In this document: in pieces, positions 37,274 to 48,847 of the stretch
How the letters are laid out: each line of letters opens with the position of its first letter
Numbering within the stretch: position 1 is the stretch's first letter
DNA from: Curvularia sp. ZM96
Taxonomy: Eukaryota > Ascomycota > Dothideomycetes > Pleosporales > Pleosporaceae
NCBI GenBank assembly: GCA_022457065.1
Contig: JAJGBQ010000003.1
Coordinates: 62,001 to 126,000, forward strand
Reading direction: 5' to 3'
Length of the DNA: 64,000 nucleotides
Position numbers and translations under genes: made by a program
The notes under the pieces: model-generated
The model's input: the letters and a program-made list of their open reading frames with translations, nothing else
The model's database searches: none
Told to the model about the DNA's origin: nothing

Positions 37274-38189
37274 ACAAAGCAGCACAGACAAAGGTTACTA
37301 GTACTCCGTACAACCTAAGATAGAGTAAGTTTCGGTCAATAAAGTCAGCAAATAGTTATAGGACTATAAATACATCCTTAACTACAAATGGATCTATATA
37401 GGGTTAGATTACTGTATAGCTTAGTAAAAGATTTAAGTGCCAATACTGAATAAAGAGATGATCCTTGACTCTTCTAAATTCTTCCATAGAGCTTCTGAAG
37501 GCATATCTTGTTTGTTGGTAACAGCTCTATAGCCAGATACTCAGGCTCGCCATTCAACGCGACCTTGGCCGCCGTCCGTGTTTGCTCTAACTGAAGAGGC
37601 TACTTCCGCCGCTCTAATAAGGAATAACTCCGTACTGTCCTCCTATCGGCTCTCCTCCGGCCTATAGTCAATTAGGGTTTAATTTCTCGTCAGTTTTAAT
37701 CTATTGCTAGTGTCTATCCCGTCTGCGATAGATATCAGATGAGTCAGCATTAGACACAATCAAGGCATACTGTCTACCGAATTGGAGTAAATTGGAAGAG
37801 CGGTTGGCTGCGCAGGGGGGCGTAGCTTCTGACAGCCGCCCAGGTAGGGTAAAGTTAGCTTACTTGAGACTGAACCTTATCCCTCACCTTATAGTCTATT
37901 TGTACACATAATAACTTATTATAGATCATACGAGGGTCTGTAGCCTGTACAATGGCATAGAAGTAATAAACATAAAATCCCTCATTACGTCAGCGTAAGC
38001 CAAGATTTCCTCTGTTAGCTAGTGGGTCAGACGATATAATTAAATAGCCTTTATCTATTTAAGCATCTATAGGGATGTATATAAAGTAGTATGTATCCTC
38101 AATTCTACTCTACCATCTCAGCAAGACTTTATTCATTCATTGAAGCGTCGTGACTACTTTAGCGTGAATTGCACTTAGAAGACATCAAC
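37274..38189. other. A/T-rich intergenic
   Basis: No frame with coding character. It ends in the promoter of the next gene. Confidence 0.5.
38078..38085 (+). promoter_or_regulatory. TATA box of the small secreted protein gene
   Basis: TATATAAA, 105 bases before the ATG at 38190, followed by a pyrimidine-rich stretch as in fungal leader regions. Confidence 0.5.
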
Positions 38190-38678
38190 ATGTTCTACCA
38201 CAGCTTTAAATGCTTTCTTTCCATCCTCCTTGTCTCCTCCATCGCATCCTGCGCAGCGATTCCTAATGAGCTAAGCCTTGCGCCTCGACAAGGCGGATGC
38301 CTCTCAGCAATGGCACGCCCTGCCCCAGTCAACAATATTGGGCGGGTGTCATTTCAGCGCGTCATCGATGACCCTTGGGAGAATTCACCATCAACCTGGC
38401 ATCCTAGCAACCTGGTCGACGTCCATATTTCAGCCGAAACGAATATCGTTAGCACGAACCTGATTACAATCGAAATCACCAACCGCAGCAGAAGGGCTAA
38501 TGCCATCATTCTCACCAATTACCAAGACACTCGACCTACTACCCGAGTACGCCAGGAGATTAGGGTACCAGTACCTGCGCAGACATCGGATGGCAACCTC
38601 ATCAGGCCGGGTTCATCAACCAACTGTGTTCATCTACCAAGACTTGACGGCACCTGGTACTTCCAACTTGAAAACTAG
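38190..38678 (+). CDS. Small secreted protein, 162 residues, unknown function
   Basis: The ATG at 38190 starts a signal peptide (MFYHSFKCFLSILLVSSIASCA). A likely Kex2-type site PRQ follows, then a mature part of about 130 residues with two cysteines (GGCLSAM and STNCVHLP). The mature part is rich in beta-type sequence such as NLITIEITNRSRRANAIILTN. No domain recognised. Single exon. Strong TATA box upstream. It could be an effector-like secreted protein, but nothing shows that directly. Confidence 0.6.
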   Translation: MFYHSFKCFLSILLVSSIASCAAIPNELSLAPRQGGCLSAMARPAPVNNIGRVSFQRVIDDPWENSPSTWHPSNLVDVHISAETNIVSTNLITIEITNRSRRANAIILTNYQDTRPTTRVRQEIRVPVPAQTSDGNLIRPGSSTNCVHLPRLDGTWYFQLEN

Positions 38679-39727
38679 ATCAAGGGACTGCAACGACGTT
38701 ACTGCAAGGAAAAGCACCAGAACCATCGAGGATCAGTATACGTCGTTCCATGCTATTGATCTGCAGCCCGGCCTCAGACTAGTGGCGGACCCAGACCTGA
38801 GTAGTATAAATATGGGCCATGTCTGTATCTAAGTCTGCAAATTTTCGACATTCTTTCGTGCAAGACCTATAGGTGTCTGATAAGGAATTCTACAGCTTGA
38901 TTATAACCCCACACACTCTTATATGCTTCTAAGTGATCCTTCTGCCAATACGGACCCAAATTATTCTTGCCTGCTTTGTTACACAGAACACTAAGTGAAT
39001 TCCAAAGATAGGATAGGGTTGAGGATAGAACTAAGGATAGGGAGACTAGAAAAGATTTTCTTGGTTACTCTGCGTCCTACCTAACACCCCCTTGAGCCTA
39101 TATTAGGACGAACTCAGGGTTAAGTCGATCTCTAACGCTAAGCCTGTTTTAGCGTGGTTTGGACCCTCACCCGCGCCTCATACTTATTGGTCAGGTCACC
39201 CGTACAACGCGCAGTCGTCACATTCGAACCCAAAGGCTAAGCCTAGAGATCTAGATCTGTCCAGCCTCGTGCTTAGCATGAATAGCAAAATCTGGCCGCA
39301 CTGTCCATTCAATACGCTACAGAACGCCTTCGTCTGTCTTAGTTCAATAAGAGGCGGGATTTAACCCCTATTATACCAGAACAGGTTAGCCACAAAACTC
39401 GTTTACGTAGCTTGAGTCTTATTTCCGCACATTACCCCTTGCAGGACTCAGGTAACATGGCATTTTATTTCACTTTGGACATTTTTGTGCCTTCTATACA
39501 TAGCCAGTAAGTGTAAAGGCGCCCGGAGACCCCGTTGCGCTTGTTCAGGTACTCTGCTAGTTCAGTAATACTCAGCTCGCACGCAACGCCACGAGAAGCG
39601 TCTTGAATCAAGACACACCTTGCCATGTATATATACTTGCCAACATGCCTTAATGAGGCTGTACTGGACAACCTCACTTCACGTACAAGATAAAGCAGCT
39701 GGTCATAGACCATTCCACTCATTTAAA
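38679..39727. other. Intergenic, no gene seen
   Basis: Decayed, with scattered stops. Near 39230 a B-box-like GGGTTCGAATG on the minus strand stands alone without a tRNA fold. The end holds the promoter of the next gene. Confidence 0.5.
39628..39635 (+). promoter_or_regulatory. TATA box of the Thr/Cys-rich secreted protein gene
   Basis: TATATATA, 93 bases before the ATG at 39728. Confidence 0.5.
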
Positions 39728-41300
39728 ATGCGCTCGCTTACCACTTCACTCCTTTTGTCTTTTGCGATAGCCACTGCTGCCACTGAACAGTGCGATCTGA
39801 TTTCTGACGTTGTGCAAGTTTTGCACGCCGTTCCTTATGCTCCAGAACTATGCTCGACATTGCTTCAGATCTCTACTGCGACTGCTACTTTCATAGCTAC
39901 AGAAACTATAACAGAGACCACATCCACTGAGACAACAGAGACAACGGTAGAGACGGAGACGATTACTGAGACAGAAACAACTATCACTGGTACCACGACT
40001 AGCACTGTCGACGTTGTTTCAGTGACTAGCACTGAGTGAGTGGCCTCGTTGAAGTATCCTAAATGCAGCTGCTAACATATTTTAAGAACTATCACAATTC
40101 AAGCATGCCGTCCAACCAACACTCTCAAAAAACGAAGTGTTGCACTGGAAGCTGCCTCCGCTAGCAAGACGTGTACTAAGAACACGTCTTCAAGCACTAC
40201 AGATGCCTATCCCACCTACCCTACCAACGCCGTCGAAACGTCGACAACAAGCACAAGCGCTACCACATGTTCGAGCTCTACTCCTGGATCCTACAAAGCT
40301 ATGAGTTCTTATCCTACTGTTTCCTCAACTGTCGAGTATCGCTATGCAGTTGTCTCAAGCGTCATTCAACCATACTATGCAGTCACCTCGAGCATTATTC
40401 ACCAATACCCTGCGGTCAATTCCAGCATCTATGAACCGTACCCTACTATCAACTCAACTACTACGACAACTTCCTCGGTAGGACTAGTCACCCCAACTCC
40501 TCTGGTGTTATGTGCAGAAGCACCAGCGGAACTGCAGCGATTTGAATGTGCAAAGATCACCCAGGGATGCGGTTGCCTTTCTCTCGAAAGTCCTACGATC
40601 ACCCAGATTGTCTACAGTTCGGTCACTGTTATCGAACAGTCGATAACTACGTTCATGGCTCACATTACAACTACAGCGACTGTGACATCGACGCAATCAG
40701 TAAGCTTACCATACTCTCTTAGAAAAATATCGTCTTAAACCTACTCATCTAGATTGATGCAACCGAACACTATACTCCAACAACAACTATTGTTACCACA
40801 GCTACTGAAACAGCACCCGCGCCTGATTTCAACAACGACCCAAACAATTGTGGATCATGCGGTCATGTGGTAAGCACCTACCCTAACCCTTCTTCTAGTT
40901 TTGCTCTTTAATCTGCGTCTTGACGTTCCTGTTTGCAACTTGTAGAGAGCTGATAGATTAATAGTGTCCCAATGACGGTATCTGCTCCCTCGGCAGGTGC
41001 ACTAACCCAAACCCAATGTGCGCTGGCGCCACTTGCAGAAACTACATTGGTTGTGGCTCTGGTTGCCTCTGCGGCTCCGTTAGTGGTGGTGGCGGCCTTT
41101 GTATCCCAGGAAGCACACCTTGCTCTAGTTCTGCTTGCAAGACTAACGATGATTGCGGAGTTAACCAATTGTGTGTGGTGAACACATGCTGCAGGGGCGG
41201 TGGTGGTATGTGTGTAAGCGTGCAAACTTCATGCGCAAATAATGCTATACCGAGGATGTTGTTTGTGAGAAGGCCTAGTGGCTCGACGGTTATGGGATAG
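39728..41300 (+). CDS. Secreted Thr/Ser-rich protein with a Cys-rich C-terminal module, four exons
   Basis: Exons 39728-40035, 40087-40699, 40753-40869 and 40965-41300 give 457 residues, all in phase. Signal peptide MRSLTTSLLLSFAIATAA. Next come a Thr/Glu run (TETITETTSTETTETTVETE) likely to be heavily O-glycosylated and a basic KKR site. A Tyr-containing repeat follows, with YRYAVVSSVIQPYYAVTSS then YPAVNSSIYEPYPTINS. The C-terminal module holds about 20 cysteines, starting DPNNCGSCGHVCPNDGICS and going on as CAGATC, CGSGCLC, DDCGVNQLCVVNTCC. This pattern resembles EGF/IGFBP-like or Stig1-like knots. A cell-wall or adhesion role is inference. Confidence 0.8.
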
Positions 41301-41779
41301 AGTTTGAGGGTGCTGACATATACTAGAGTGCTAGACATGTAGTACCTATGTACATAACATCCCCCGTAAATATTCACTACTCATTCACCTTTCAACTAAT
41401 TGAGCTAGACTTACTAATAGATCTGTAAATTACAAACAACTACAAAGCGCGAATCAAAATCAAAAGAATGGAACACTAACAGCTAGCGCTCAAGATTGAG
41501 GCTTTTTTTCTGCGCATTCATCAAAGTTCTATCCTACCCTATGCGCGAGCAATTGACTCAGTTAAGACAACTCCTCACCACCAGCCCCACCTCCTTGCGT
41601 CATTGACAGCGTTGTTTGAGATATCTACTCGCAATAGTAACATACTATCAAGGTAACATTACAGTACTATCGCGACGCTGCACTCTTACACACATAGCTT
41701 ACTGTTCTACACTTGCGTATAGATACTCCTAGACACAACTCTGATATTTATGAAGCGTAATGAGAATCCCTTATCAAAG
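41301..41779. other. Intergenic between convergent genes
   Basis: No coding signal. It should hold the 3' ends of the two flanking convergent genes. Confidence 0.5.
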
Positions 41780-43577
41780 TTACAACGTATTCACTTTCAG
41801 CACTGCTCTCCACTGAGCTGCCATAGTTTTGCCAACAGCATCCTCTAAACTCTCAGCATCCCGGCCTTTTTCTCCATGCTCAAAAACATGGATAGGGCCT
41901 AGGCTTTTGTCTGGTTGCCTATATGGTGCCCACGGCAACTTTCCATAACAGAAGTCTAGCCAAGCAGCTCGAATCTGCGCCACGTTGCCCGCATGTGAAC
42001 TTTGCAATTGCTCTGTTATAAGATCTGGTGCAACATCGAAGAGAAACACGTCATTCACAGCATGATTAGCTCGCCCGAATGACCAAGCCCATTTTTCGTA
42101 AGGATTCTTGCAGCGGATCTCATAAAGCAGGACGTTAGCAGGGTGTTGAGCGGCGATATGTAGGGGCGGAATTCTGAAAGCTATATCAGCCAAAAGGTCT
42201 GCCCACTTATACATTGCTGAGGAAGGGTGCTTAAGAGCCGAGCTGATATTGTACGCTTCTGTGACACTGGGATAAGCATCGGGGAATGTTTCGGGAGAAA
42301 CGATCATGCCATTTGAAGATGCGAGATCGAAGATTGTTGCGCGCATGCGGTCGTCAGGTGCTGGCTTCATTGACGTTATGTCATCTACAAGCAGTAGTTG
42401 TGTTAGATCCGCCTACAGATTGTTGTTAGTACACATGCATGGCCTACATGTGTGAAAATGAGCAGGACATACCTCGAAATCGCACGCCCCTATCATAAGA
42501 TCTGGTGCAGCTTCCTCTGTATAAACGTCACAGACATCCCGCATGGTTGCCCCCGATATCCAGTCGCCGTCGATGTATGGGTGATATATGCTAGCCGTGA
42601 TTGGCTTAACGAAATCATCGACGGGAATGGATTGCAGCAAGGAGACTGGATTTCCTGAAGGCTCACTATCACTGCTAATGTGTCTGGACATGTATGCAGC
42701 GAACCTTTCCTGTTGGTAAGCCATGGGCATGGGACCAATGCCTGTCAACGTCCCACTCGCCAAGATTGCTCTTTTGAACTTTCGAGCTGGAAAGGTGCTT
42801 AGGTAATGTGCCGAACTACCCCCTGCACTTGTGCCTTGGATGGTTATATTTTCGGCGTCACCACCAAAGCCAGATATGAATTTGTTGCACCATTCCAGTG
42901 CCTGTCGCTGATCATGTAGGCCATAGTTGCCGGCTGGCTCACCATGTTCTTTGTTGAAAGCCGCAAGCTCTTTGGACGCAAGAAATCCCAGCGGACCCAC
43001 GCGATAATTACATGTGACAACTACAACTGGTTGGTTGCGTGCTGCACTTGCGCGTACAAGATTCGTTGCATCGTAGATCTCGCGTCCAGCAAGTTGAATA
43101 GACTGACTTCCACCAACAAATGCTCCGCCGTGGATGAAAAACAAGACAGGAAGTCTTGTTTCGAAATTGTTCTCAAGACTAGATCGGGGTGCGGTGATGC
43201 TGAGGTTGAGACAGTTGAATTCGTCCTGCGGGGGTGCCGGTAAGGGCGGGAAACCTTCTGGTAACGATCCTTCCCAATAAGAAGGGAATGGTAGCGGCGG
43301 CTGGGGACAATATGGGCTACAACTGCGTCAGAATCTATGAATGTTTCTCGTCTTGCGGTCCTTCAGCTTACCCGGGTTTTCTCGCATCGAATGGCTGTCG
43401 CGGTAGGGCTTCTAGAAGACGCGCCTGACGAAATCGCGCGGCAATGGTAGCAAATGGGACACCGCGAAATTGAACTATGTCGTCTCCTCTCGAAAGCCCA
43501 ATTAGTTTCCCAAGGTGCTCGTGTTTAAGTTCATATCTTGGGAATGAGTCAAGAGAATCACCACCTGCAGCGACCAT
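41780..43577 (-). CDS. Type-B carboxylesterase/lipase, three exons
   Basis: Exons 43577-43372, 43322-42473 and 42412-41780 give 562 residues. The alpha/beta-hydrolase core is plain: LPVLFFIHGGAFVGGS (oxyanion loop), VVTCNYRVGPLGFLAS, and the nucleophile elbow ITIQGTSAGGSSAHY, with GTSAGG in place of the commoner GESAGG. The likely catalytic His is in FGRANHAVNDVFLFD. The start NDSF-like MVAAGGDSLDSF has no signal peptide, so the enzyme should be intracellular. If translation began at an earlier non-ATG codon it would add 23 residues, which I do not favour. It hydrolyses esters of unknown type; it is next to, but transcribed away from, the sugar transporter. Confidence 0.87.
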
Positions 43578-44106
43578 GGTGGGGGTTGTTCTCGAGAGAG
43601 CTTGGACTGGCACAAGGGGTACCCACGATAGCTTAACTGTACGCAACGAGGTTTATGAACATACCCAGGAACTGCTGATACAAGTGGAAGACTAGCTTTT
43701 GTATACTGGGTCACTAGTGCAACAGTCGCGTAGTATTCGGCACTTCTATTTGGCCCATACCTGGGGCGGGATTCCAGGCCGCGCTATACCCAAGATGGAC
43801 AATCCCCGCAGTTGAACGAACATACTTTGCACGCGTAACCAGCATCCGCAAATCCCAGGACGAGGGTGTTTAGGAGTCTCTTCCGCAGCCGGAAAAATGC
43901 CTCATATTCTCTGGTTCGATCACAGTGGCGCCCCGATCCATATTCGCCACGCTTCCACGTGCCAACCCCTTGAACAACTGGCCTGGGGAAAACCTGGGGT
44001 AAAGGTGCATGCAAATGCATCATACATAAAACGGCCGACCACCGAGATTCAAAGTTGATCCAGCACCTTCCTCCAACTTTCTCGTTACGCATCTCACTCG
44101 GACACC
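43578..44106. promoter_or_regulatory. Bidirectional promoter region, esterase and sugar transporter
   Basis: The two genes diverge from this 529-base region. TACATAAAA at 44023-44031 is a plausible TATA element for the transporter, 76 bases before its ATG. The region also has CCCCGC-like and CCTGGGG motifs of the kind bound by carbon-catabolite repressors, but I assign no factor. Confidence 0.4.
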
Positions 44107-45795
44107 ATGGAAACATCTTCTGTCGTTGATGCAACACATGTTGCGGTGCAACGCCGACCGTGGACTTCACATATCGTTCATAACCCACGATTGATCTTCT
44201 CCAGCTTCATACTTGCGCTGGTATTCTTCACTTTCGGTTTTGATGGCTCCGTCATGGGTGGTATTCTCGCCATGCCCCCTTTTGTTCAGCAATTCGGGAC
44301 TGGCAGAAGCCCCAAGGGGCCAGTTCTTACGTCTACCGACATCAGTGTTATGACAGCTGTTCCTACCACCGGATGTCTTCTTGGACTCCCTCTTGCCGCA
44401 TATTGCGGTGACAGATGGGGGCGACGCAAGACCCTCATCTTTGGATGTGTCTTGAGTGCTGTATCCGCAGCGATCCAGACGTCCGCCTTTGGCATGGCAC
44501 AGCTCGTCATTGGGCGCTGGCTTGCTAATGCGGCCATTTTCCTCTTCATCGTAATGGGTTCGACGTTTCTGGCTGAGATTGCGCCCGACGAGCTACGTGG
44601 AGTGCTCATTGGACTGTCCATCGTCACCATTGACTCCGCAGCGGTGCTATCCAATGGAATCAACTGGGCTGTCAGTACCGATATGAGCGAATTCGCATTC
44701 CGGTTTCCCATGGGATTACAAATCGCCTTTCCCGTTGTTCTCGTCATCGGCTTCCTCTTCGTAGACGATTCGCCAACCTTTTACTTGACTCGCAGTGAAG
44801 ACGCGCGAGCACTCAAGAGCCTACGCATGGTACGGAAGGGGTACAACGAGCAGGAGATCGAGGCTGAATTCGCTGCATTGAAGGCACAAGCGTCATTGAG
44901 AGCACACGATGTCGAGGTACCATGGACACATATCTTCAAGGGAGTCAATCTTCGCCGCACATTGTTGGCACTCAGCATCGCCAACATGCAACAACTGTCT
45001 GGCATTGTATTTGCCACCAACTACGCGGTCATCTTTCTAGCTACTATTGGTAGCAGCATCAGTCCGTTTCTCCTCGCCTTGGCAACCTCAATCCTAGCCT
45101 TTGGTGGCGCAATAACTGGTCTCTTCATTGTAGATGTGGTTGGTCGGCGCCCACTGGCGCTGACTACATTCATGATTCTGTTTTTCATCAATTTGGTGAT
45201 TGGTGTATTGGGTTTCACCGACTATCTCCACAATCAACGACTCAGCCAGACCATCGCCGCGTTTTGCTGCATGTTTGCGTTCTTTTTCGCTGCAGGCTTC
45301 GGACCGCTGACATATGTTGTTTCGGGAGAGATGCCAACTGCTCGCTTACGAAACAAGACGAGCGCTTTTTCTTTCTTCATCCTAGCGTGCTTCTCCACTG
45401 CTGTCCAATATATCATGCCGTATATTGCCAATGCTCCGTAAGATTTTTTGTTCAGCTACTTTGCAGCCTTTCCTTTATGGGTTAACACTAACAATGCATC
45501 AGTGCAAATCTCGGACCAAAGACCTATCTTATCTTCGCGGGCTGGATGTTGGGATGCATTGTTGTAACCTTCTTCTGGTTCCCTGAGACCAAAGGGCGTA
45601 CCCCAGCCGAACTGGATGAAATGTTCGAGGCAGGTGTTCCAGCGCGGCAATTCAAAAGTAAGCACACTTTTTCCAGGTAGATGGAAGAAACTTCGGCTGA
45701 CTGACATTTCAGATTATGTATGCAGCGTGAACATCGCAAACTTCATGGGTGAAGAGAAGGCTGGATTGCAAGTAACGCATACGGAGAAGCTATAA
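44107..45795 (+). CDS. MFS sugar transporter, three exons
   Basis: Exons 44107-45437, 45503-45657 and 45713-45795 give 522 residues with about 12 membrane helices. Sugar-porter signatures are FGFDGSVMGGI, GDRWGRRKT in the first cytosolic loop, VDVVGRRPL in the second half, and PETKGRTPAELDEMFEAGVP after helix 12. Proton-coupled uptake of hexoses or of sucrose-type oligosaccharides is expected. It is followed by a convergent Zn2Cys6 regulator and then a GH32 fructosidase, which suggests that it imports sucrose or short fructans for that enzyme. Both introns are short (65 and 55 bases). Confidence 0.92.
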
Positions 45796-46104
45796 CCTCG
45801 TCTTTTTGGTTCTCAAGGAATTGGAAATGGATGAACAGGGGCTGAAATGTCTAGAGCAGAACAAATACCCAGATGCTTCGTGTCCTGCAGGTGTTGTTGT
45901 AAGATGTTTCAGATAGTAAACATTACAATCACTCTTGAGATTGCTTCTTAACGAATGACATACCATTACAGCGAGACTCATCTCACGCTCAACCCCCATC
46001 TTGGACTTATCAAGCTTCGCCATTCAAGTAAAAATTTGGCAGAGGGCGATGAGCAAGAGCAAGACGGCTCGTGCACGTATCCGTTAAAAGAATCTTACGG
46101 ATCC

Positions 46105-48311
46105 CTAGTTAAGGTCCAATTCACAAAGGATTCGCATATATAGCTTCAGGTACGGATGCTTCCCACCGCGAAAAGAGGCAAATATGACAAGAAACCGATT
46201 CACAAAATGGGTCAAACATGGAGTACTTGTTAAGCCCACACCCTCCTCATACCATGGGCTCCCACCTTCGTCAGGAGGAGCGGAGTCAATTAGCGTTCCC
46301 AATGGCCATGTTCGTACGCTGTCTTCGTCCTGGTTGAGCGCAGCACTAGATAGATGAAATCTCGCAGGGATAACCTCAGTTGATCGTGCCGCTTTAATAG
46401 CAGTTGTGACGATATCGTAGAGCTTCTCCACCTGTGAGGTCTTAGTTGGGCTGATACAATCTGATGATTGAAGATCAATACATACCAATCCGATCCCATG
46501 ACATTCTAATGAGGCCATGTCAAGGGATTCACAAGTCTGAATACTATCTCGCGCTATTGTCAACGCGTAGTCCGGCCTCATCTGGGTTAGCTGGTTCTCC
46601 TTGTGCAAAAACCCGTGTCGAGAAGCGAGGTCCCAAAGGATGTGACAGATCCAATGTCTGGTAATGAGAACGTCGGCTCGTTGAGCATCGTTTGTTGATT
46701 CTTTCATGGACATGGGCGCTGTGTGACGTTGCAAAAGCGTAGAGATCTTACTCGCGGAAATGTGGTTAGGATGTGAGTCTTTCCAGCATTGATTTCTCCA
46801 ACATCTCACGAATACGGAATCAACACAGTCTATCAGGTCCACCATGTAACCGAGGCCCGCTACCGACTTTTCGTCCTGCTGGCCTGAGGCTATGGATAAC
46901 TGGCTCAGAGTACTGCGAACCATGTGTAAGCGGCTGCTAGTGAGCAGGTAATCGTTCAGTGGACTATCTCTTTGAATGGCATATACGCTATATGTTTCGT
47001 TAGCAACAGCAGTAGGGAACGAGGATGAATAAATTCAGCACAGCCACCTACCGATGGATAACAGTCAGGCAAAGGAAAGTTCGCAATCTTCGGTCCTTCT
47101 CGTCCCTTGAAACATTTTCATATGTTTGCGGGTCATCCAGGCCCATGGTTTCGGCAAGAGTAACTGCCTCTCGCAGCCGAAATCTGGCAGCATGGTGGTT
47201 GCCTTTTGAGAATTGACAGCCAAAAAGGAACACGCTGGTGAGGACATGCTCCAAAACTGGATTTTCTCCAAAGTCAGCATGGGAGTGCAATCGCACGGCT
47301 TCTGCGAGCAAAACCTCCGCCTTATCGATTCCATCTGATATATTTGCATGCTCAGAGCTTTTCTGAACCATCTGGAAGACGGTTAAGGCGCTTATAGCAT
47401 GTATAAGTGCATTGAACGACTGATCGTGCAAGGGTCGTTGTGCGTGAATGTTATCAATGAGGTACGACCGCTTGAAGAAAGGCATTGATGCGTGTAGTCG
47501 GTCAAGGAAGAGATTGATGATGTGCAGAACGTTTCCAGTCGTTGTAGAACGCGCAAGCTGAAGATGCGGTTCCGGAGGATACTCGTGGTTATGGATATTC
47601 ACTAATCCCGACGAGTGTGAACATTGCACTGGTATGCTGTCGTCGAGTAACGAAGGGATATTCTCAGCGAGAATAGTGTCTTCCTGCGTCGCAATTGTAA
47701 CTTCAGGGATCATGTATAGTTTCATCCAGTCAAAGCTGTCAAAGGCGGATTCCTGGCTAATAGGTATAAGGAGGTCGTTGAACGTCTCATTCGCCTCTAT
47801 AATACCCCTATCTTCCCTATTCCTAGTCTTGAGGAATGTACTCGCGTGTTCATTTTGTGAATCTCTCCCTGCGGCCAGATCGAGGTCAGGTACCTCGATT
47901 GTTGAAGGGTTCGAGAGTATCTCATTTACGGGGGATTGTTTACTTGATCTGAATCTTGATTAGCATCATACGCAGCGCTGTAGAGGTCCTCAACAGTACG
48001 CAAATCATGCTATAATACTAATCAGGTAGGATTACAAGGAAGAGAAAGTCGGAAAGAGAGAGACACACATGTACGGCGCCCGCCGGTGGTACTGGGATCG
48101 GCGTTTGTATGTGCAGGATCTATGATGTGCGACACAAGTATGACATGGCGCATGTCGACTACACTGGCGGAATTGGGTTAATAAGACTTTCCGTCAGTCC
48201 AAACTTGAGCTTGAGCACACTTACCTTGTTCTTGTGTGTAAAACATTGATCGCAAGACCGTGTTTGCAGAGTTCTGATAAGGGTGCTGTCGAAGATGACC
48301 TGCTCACCCAT
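46105..48311 (-). CDS. Zn2Cys6 transcription factor with fungal-specific (MHR) domain
   Basis: Exon 1 (48311-48225) ends in CDQCFTHKNK. A 61-base intron (GTAAGT...CCAG) then joins CSRHAPCHTCVAHHRSC, giving a perfect C-x2-C-x6-C-x5-C-x2-C-x6-C zinc cluster followed by basic YKRR. The following junctions (48100-47880) are unclear. One choice is an exon with HDLRTVEDLYSAAYDANQDS between two introns; another is one 120-base intron starting GTACAT. The main body covers about 47900-47052 and 46987-46105 (64-base intron GTAGGT...TAG). It holds the MHR domain: LINLFLDRLHASMPF-like IINLFLDRLHASMPFFKR, HAISALTVFQM and FRLREAVTLAETMGLDD. Such proteins bind DNA as dimers and switch on neighbouring genes. 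Position suggests control of the sugar transporter and GH32 gene; this is inference. Confidence 0.8.
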
Positions 48312-48847
48312 TTTGCCTAGGCGGAAATCAGAAAACAGGTTTGGTGCTCAGGGAATAGTGCCTCATCGAGCCGGATAGTCATTCCGTTGACCTGTGAACT
48401 GCGATACTGCATGGACAAGGCCCTATGCTTCGCAAGACACACATGGAGCTGCAGGGTGGAGTTGGACACCCCACGGGGTATCTACGGGGGCTTCCGTCGC
48501 AATCACAATTGCCGATCAGGCGAGCCGCCCAATGTCGCACCAGCCCCGCACGGTGCGCTACCTAACCTATCTCGTCGAAATCCCGTACAGCTTCAACCTG
48601 GACTTCGACCAGGGCCACACCACTTTGGGCAAATTCCCAGATTTCGATATCGATGCCGCGAGGCCTTCAGTTTTCCAAAGGCCTGGCCATGGACGATAAT
48701 GTCTACCGGCGGCATTTTTCAGCGGCTGCTATGTGGATGCTTGAAAGATGTTCCCGTCATTACATAGATAGAAAGATTTTCGTAAGAGCATAAACACCCG
48801 TAAATTGCACATTCCAACTACAGCTCTCCTTGCAGAGTTTTGGTGCA
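48312..48847. other. Divergent promoter region with a coding-like scrap
   Basis: Lies between the regulator and GH32 genes. From 48520 to 48690 the plus strand reads VRYLTYLVEIPYSFNLDFDQ and KFPDFDIDAARPSVFQ, with good codon use but no start, domain or splice path. It may be a gene scrap or an unannotated upstream exon. Confidence 0.35.

Noticed and set aside
39225..39240. B-box-like GGGTTCGAATG, possible tRNA
   Set aside because: No A-box or cloverleaf pairing found at the right distance.
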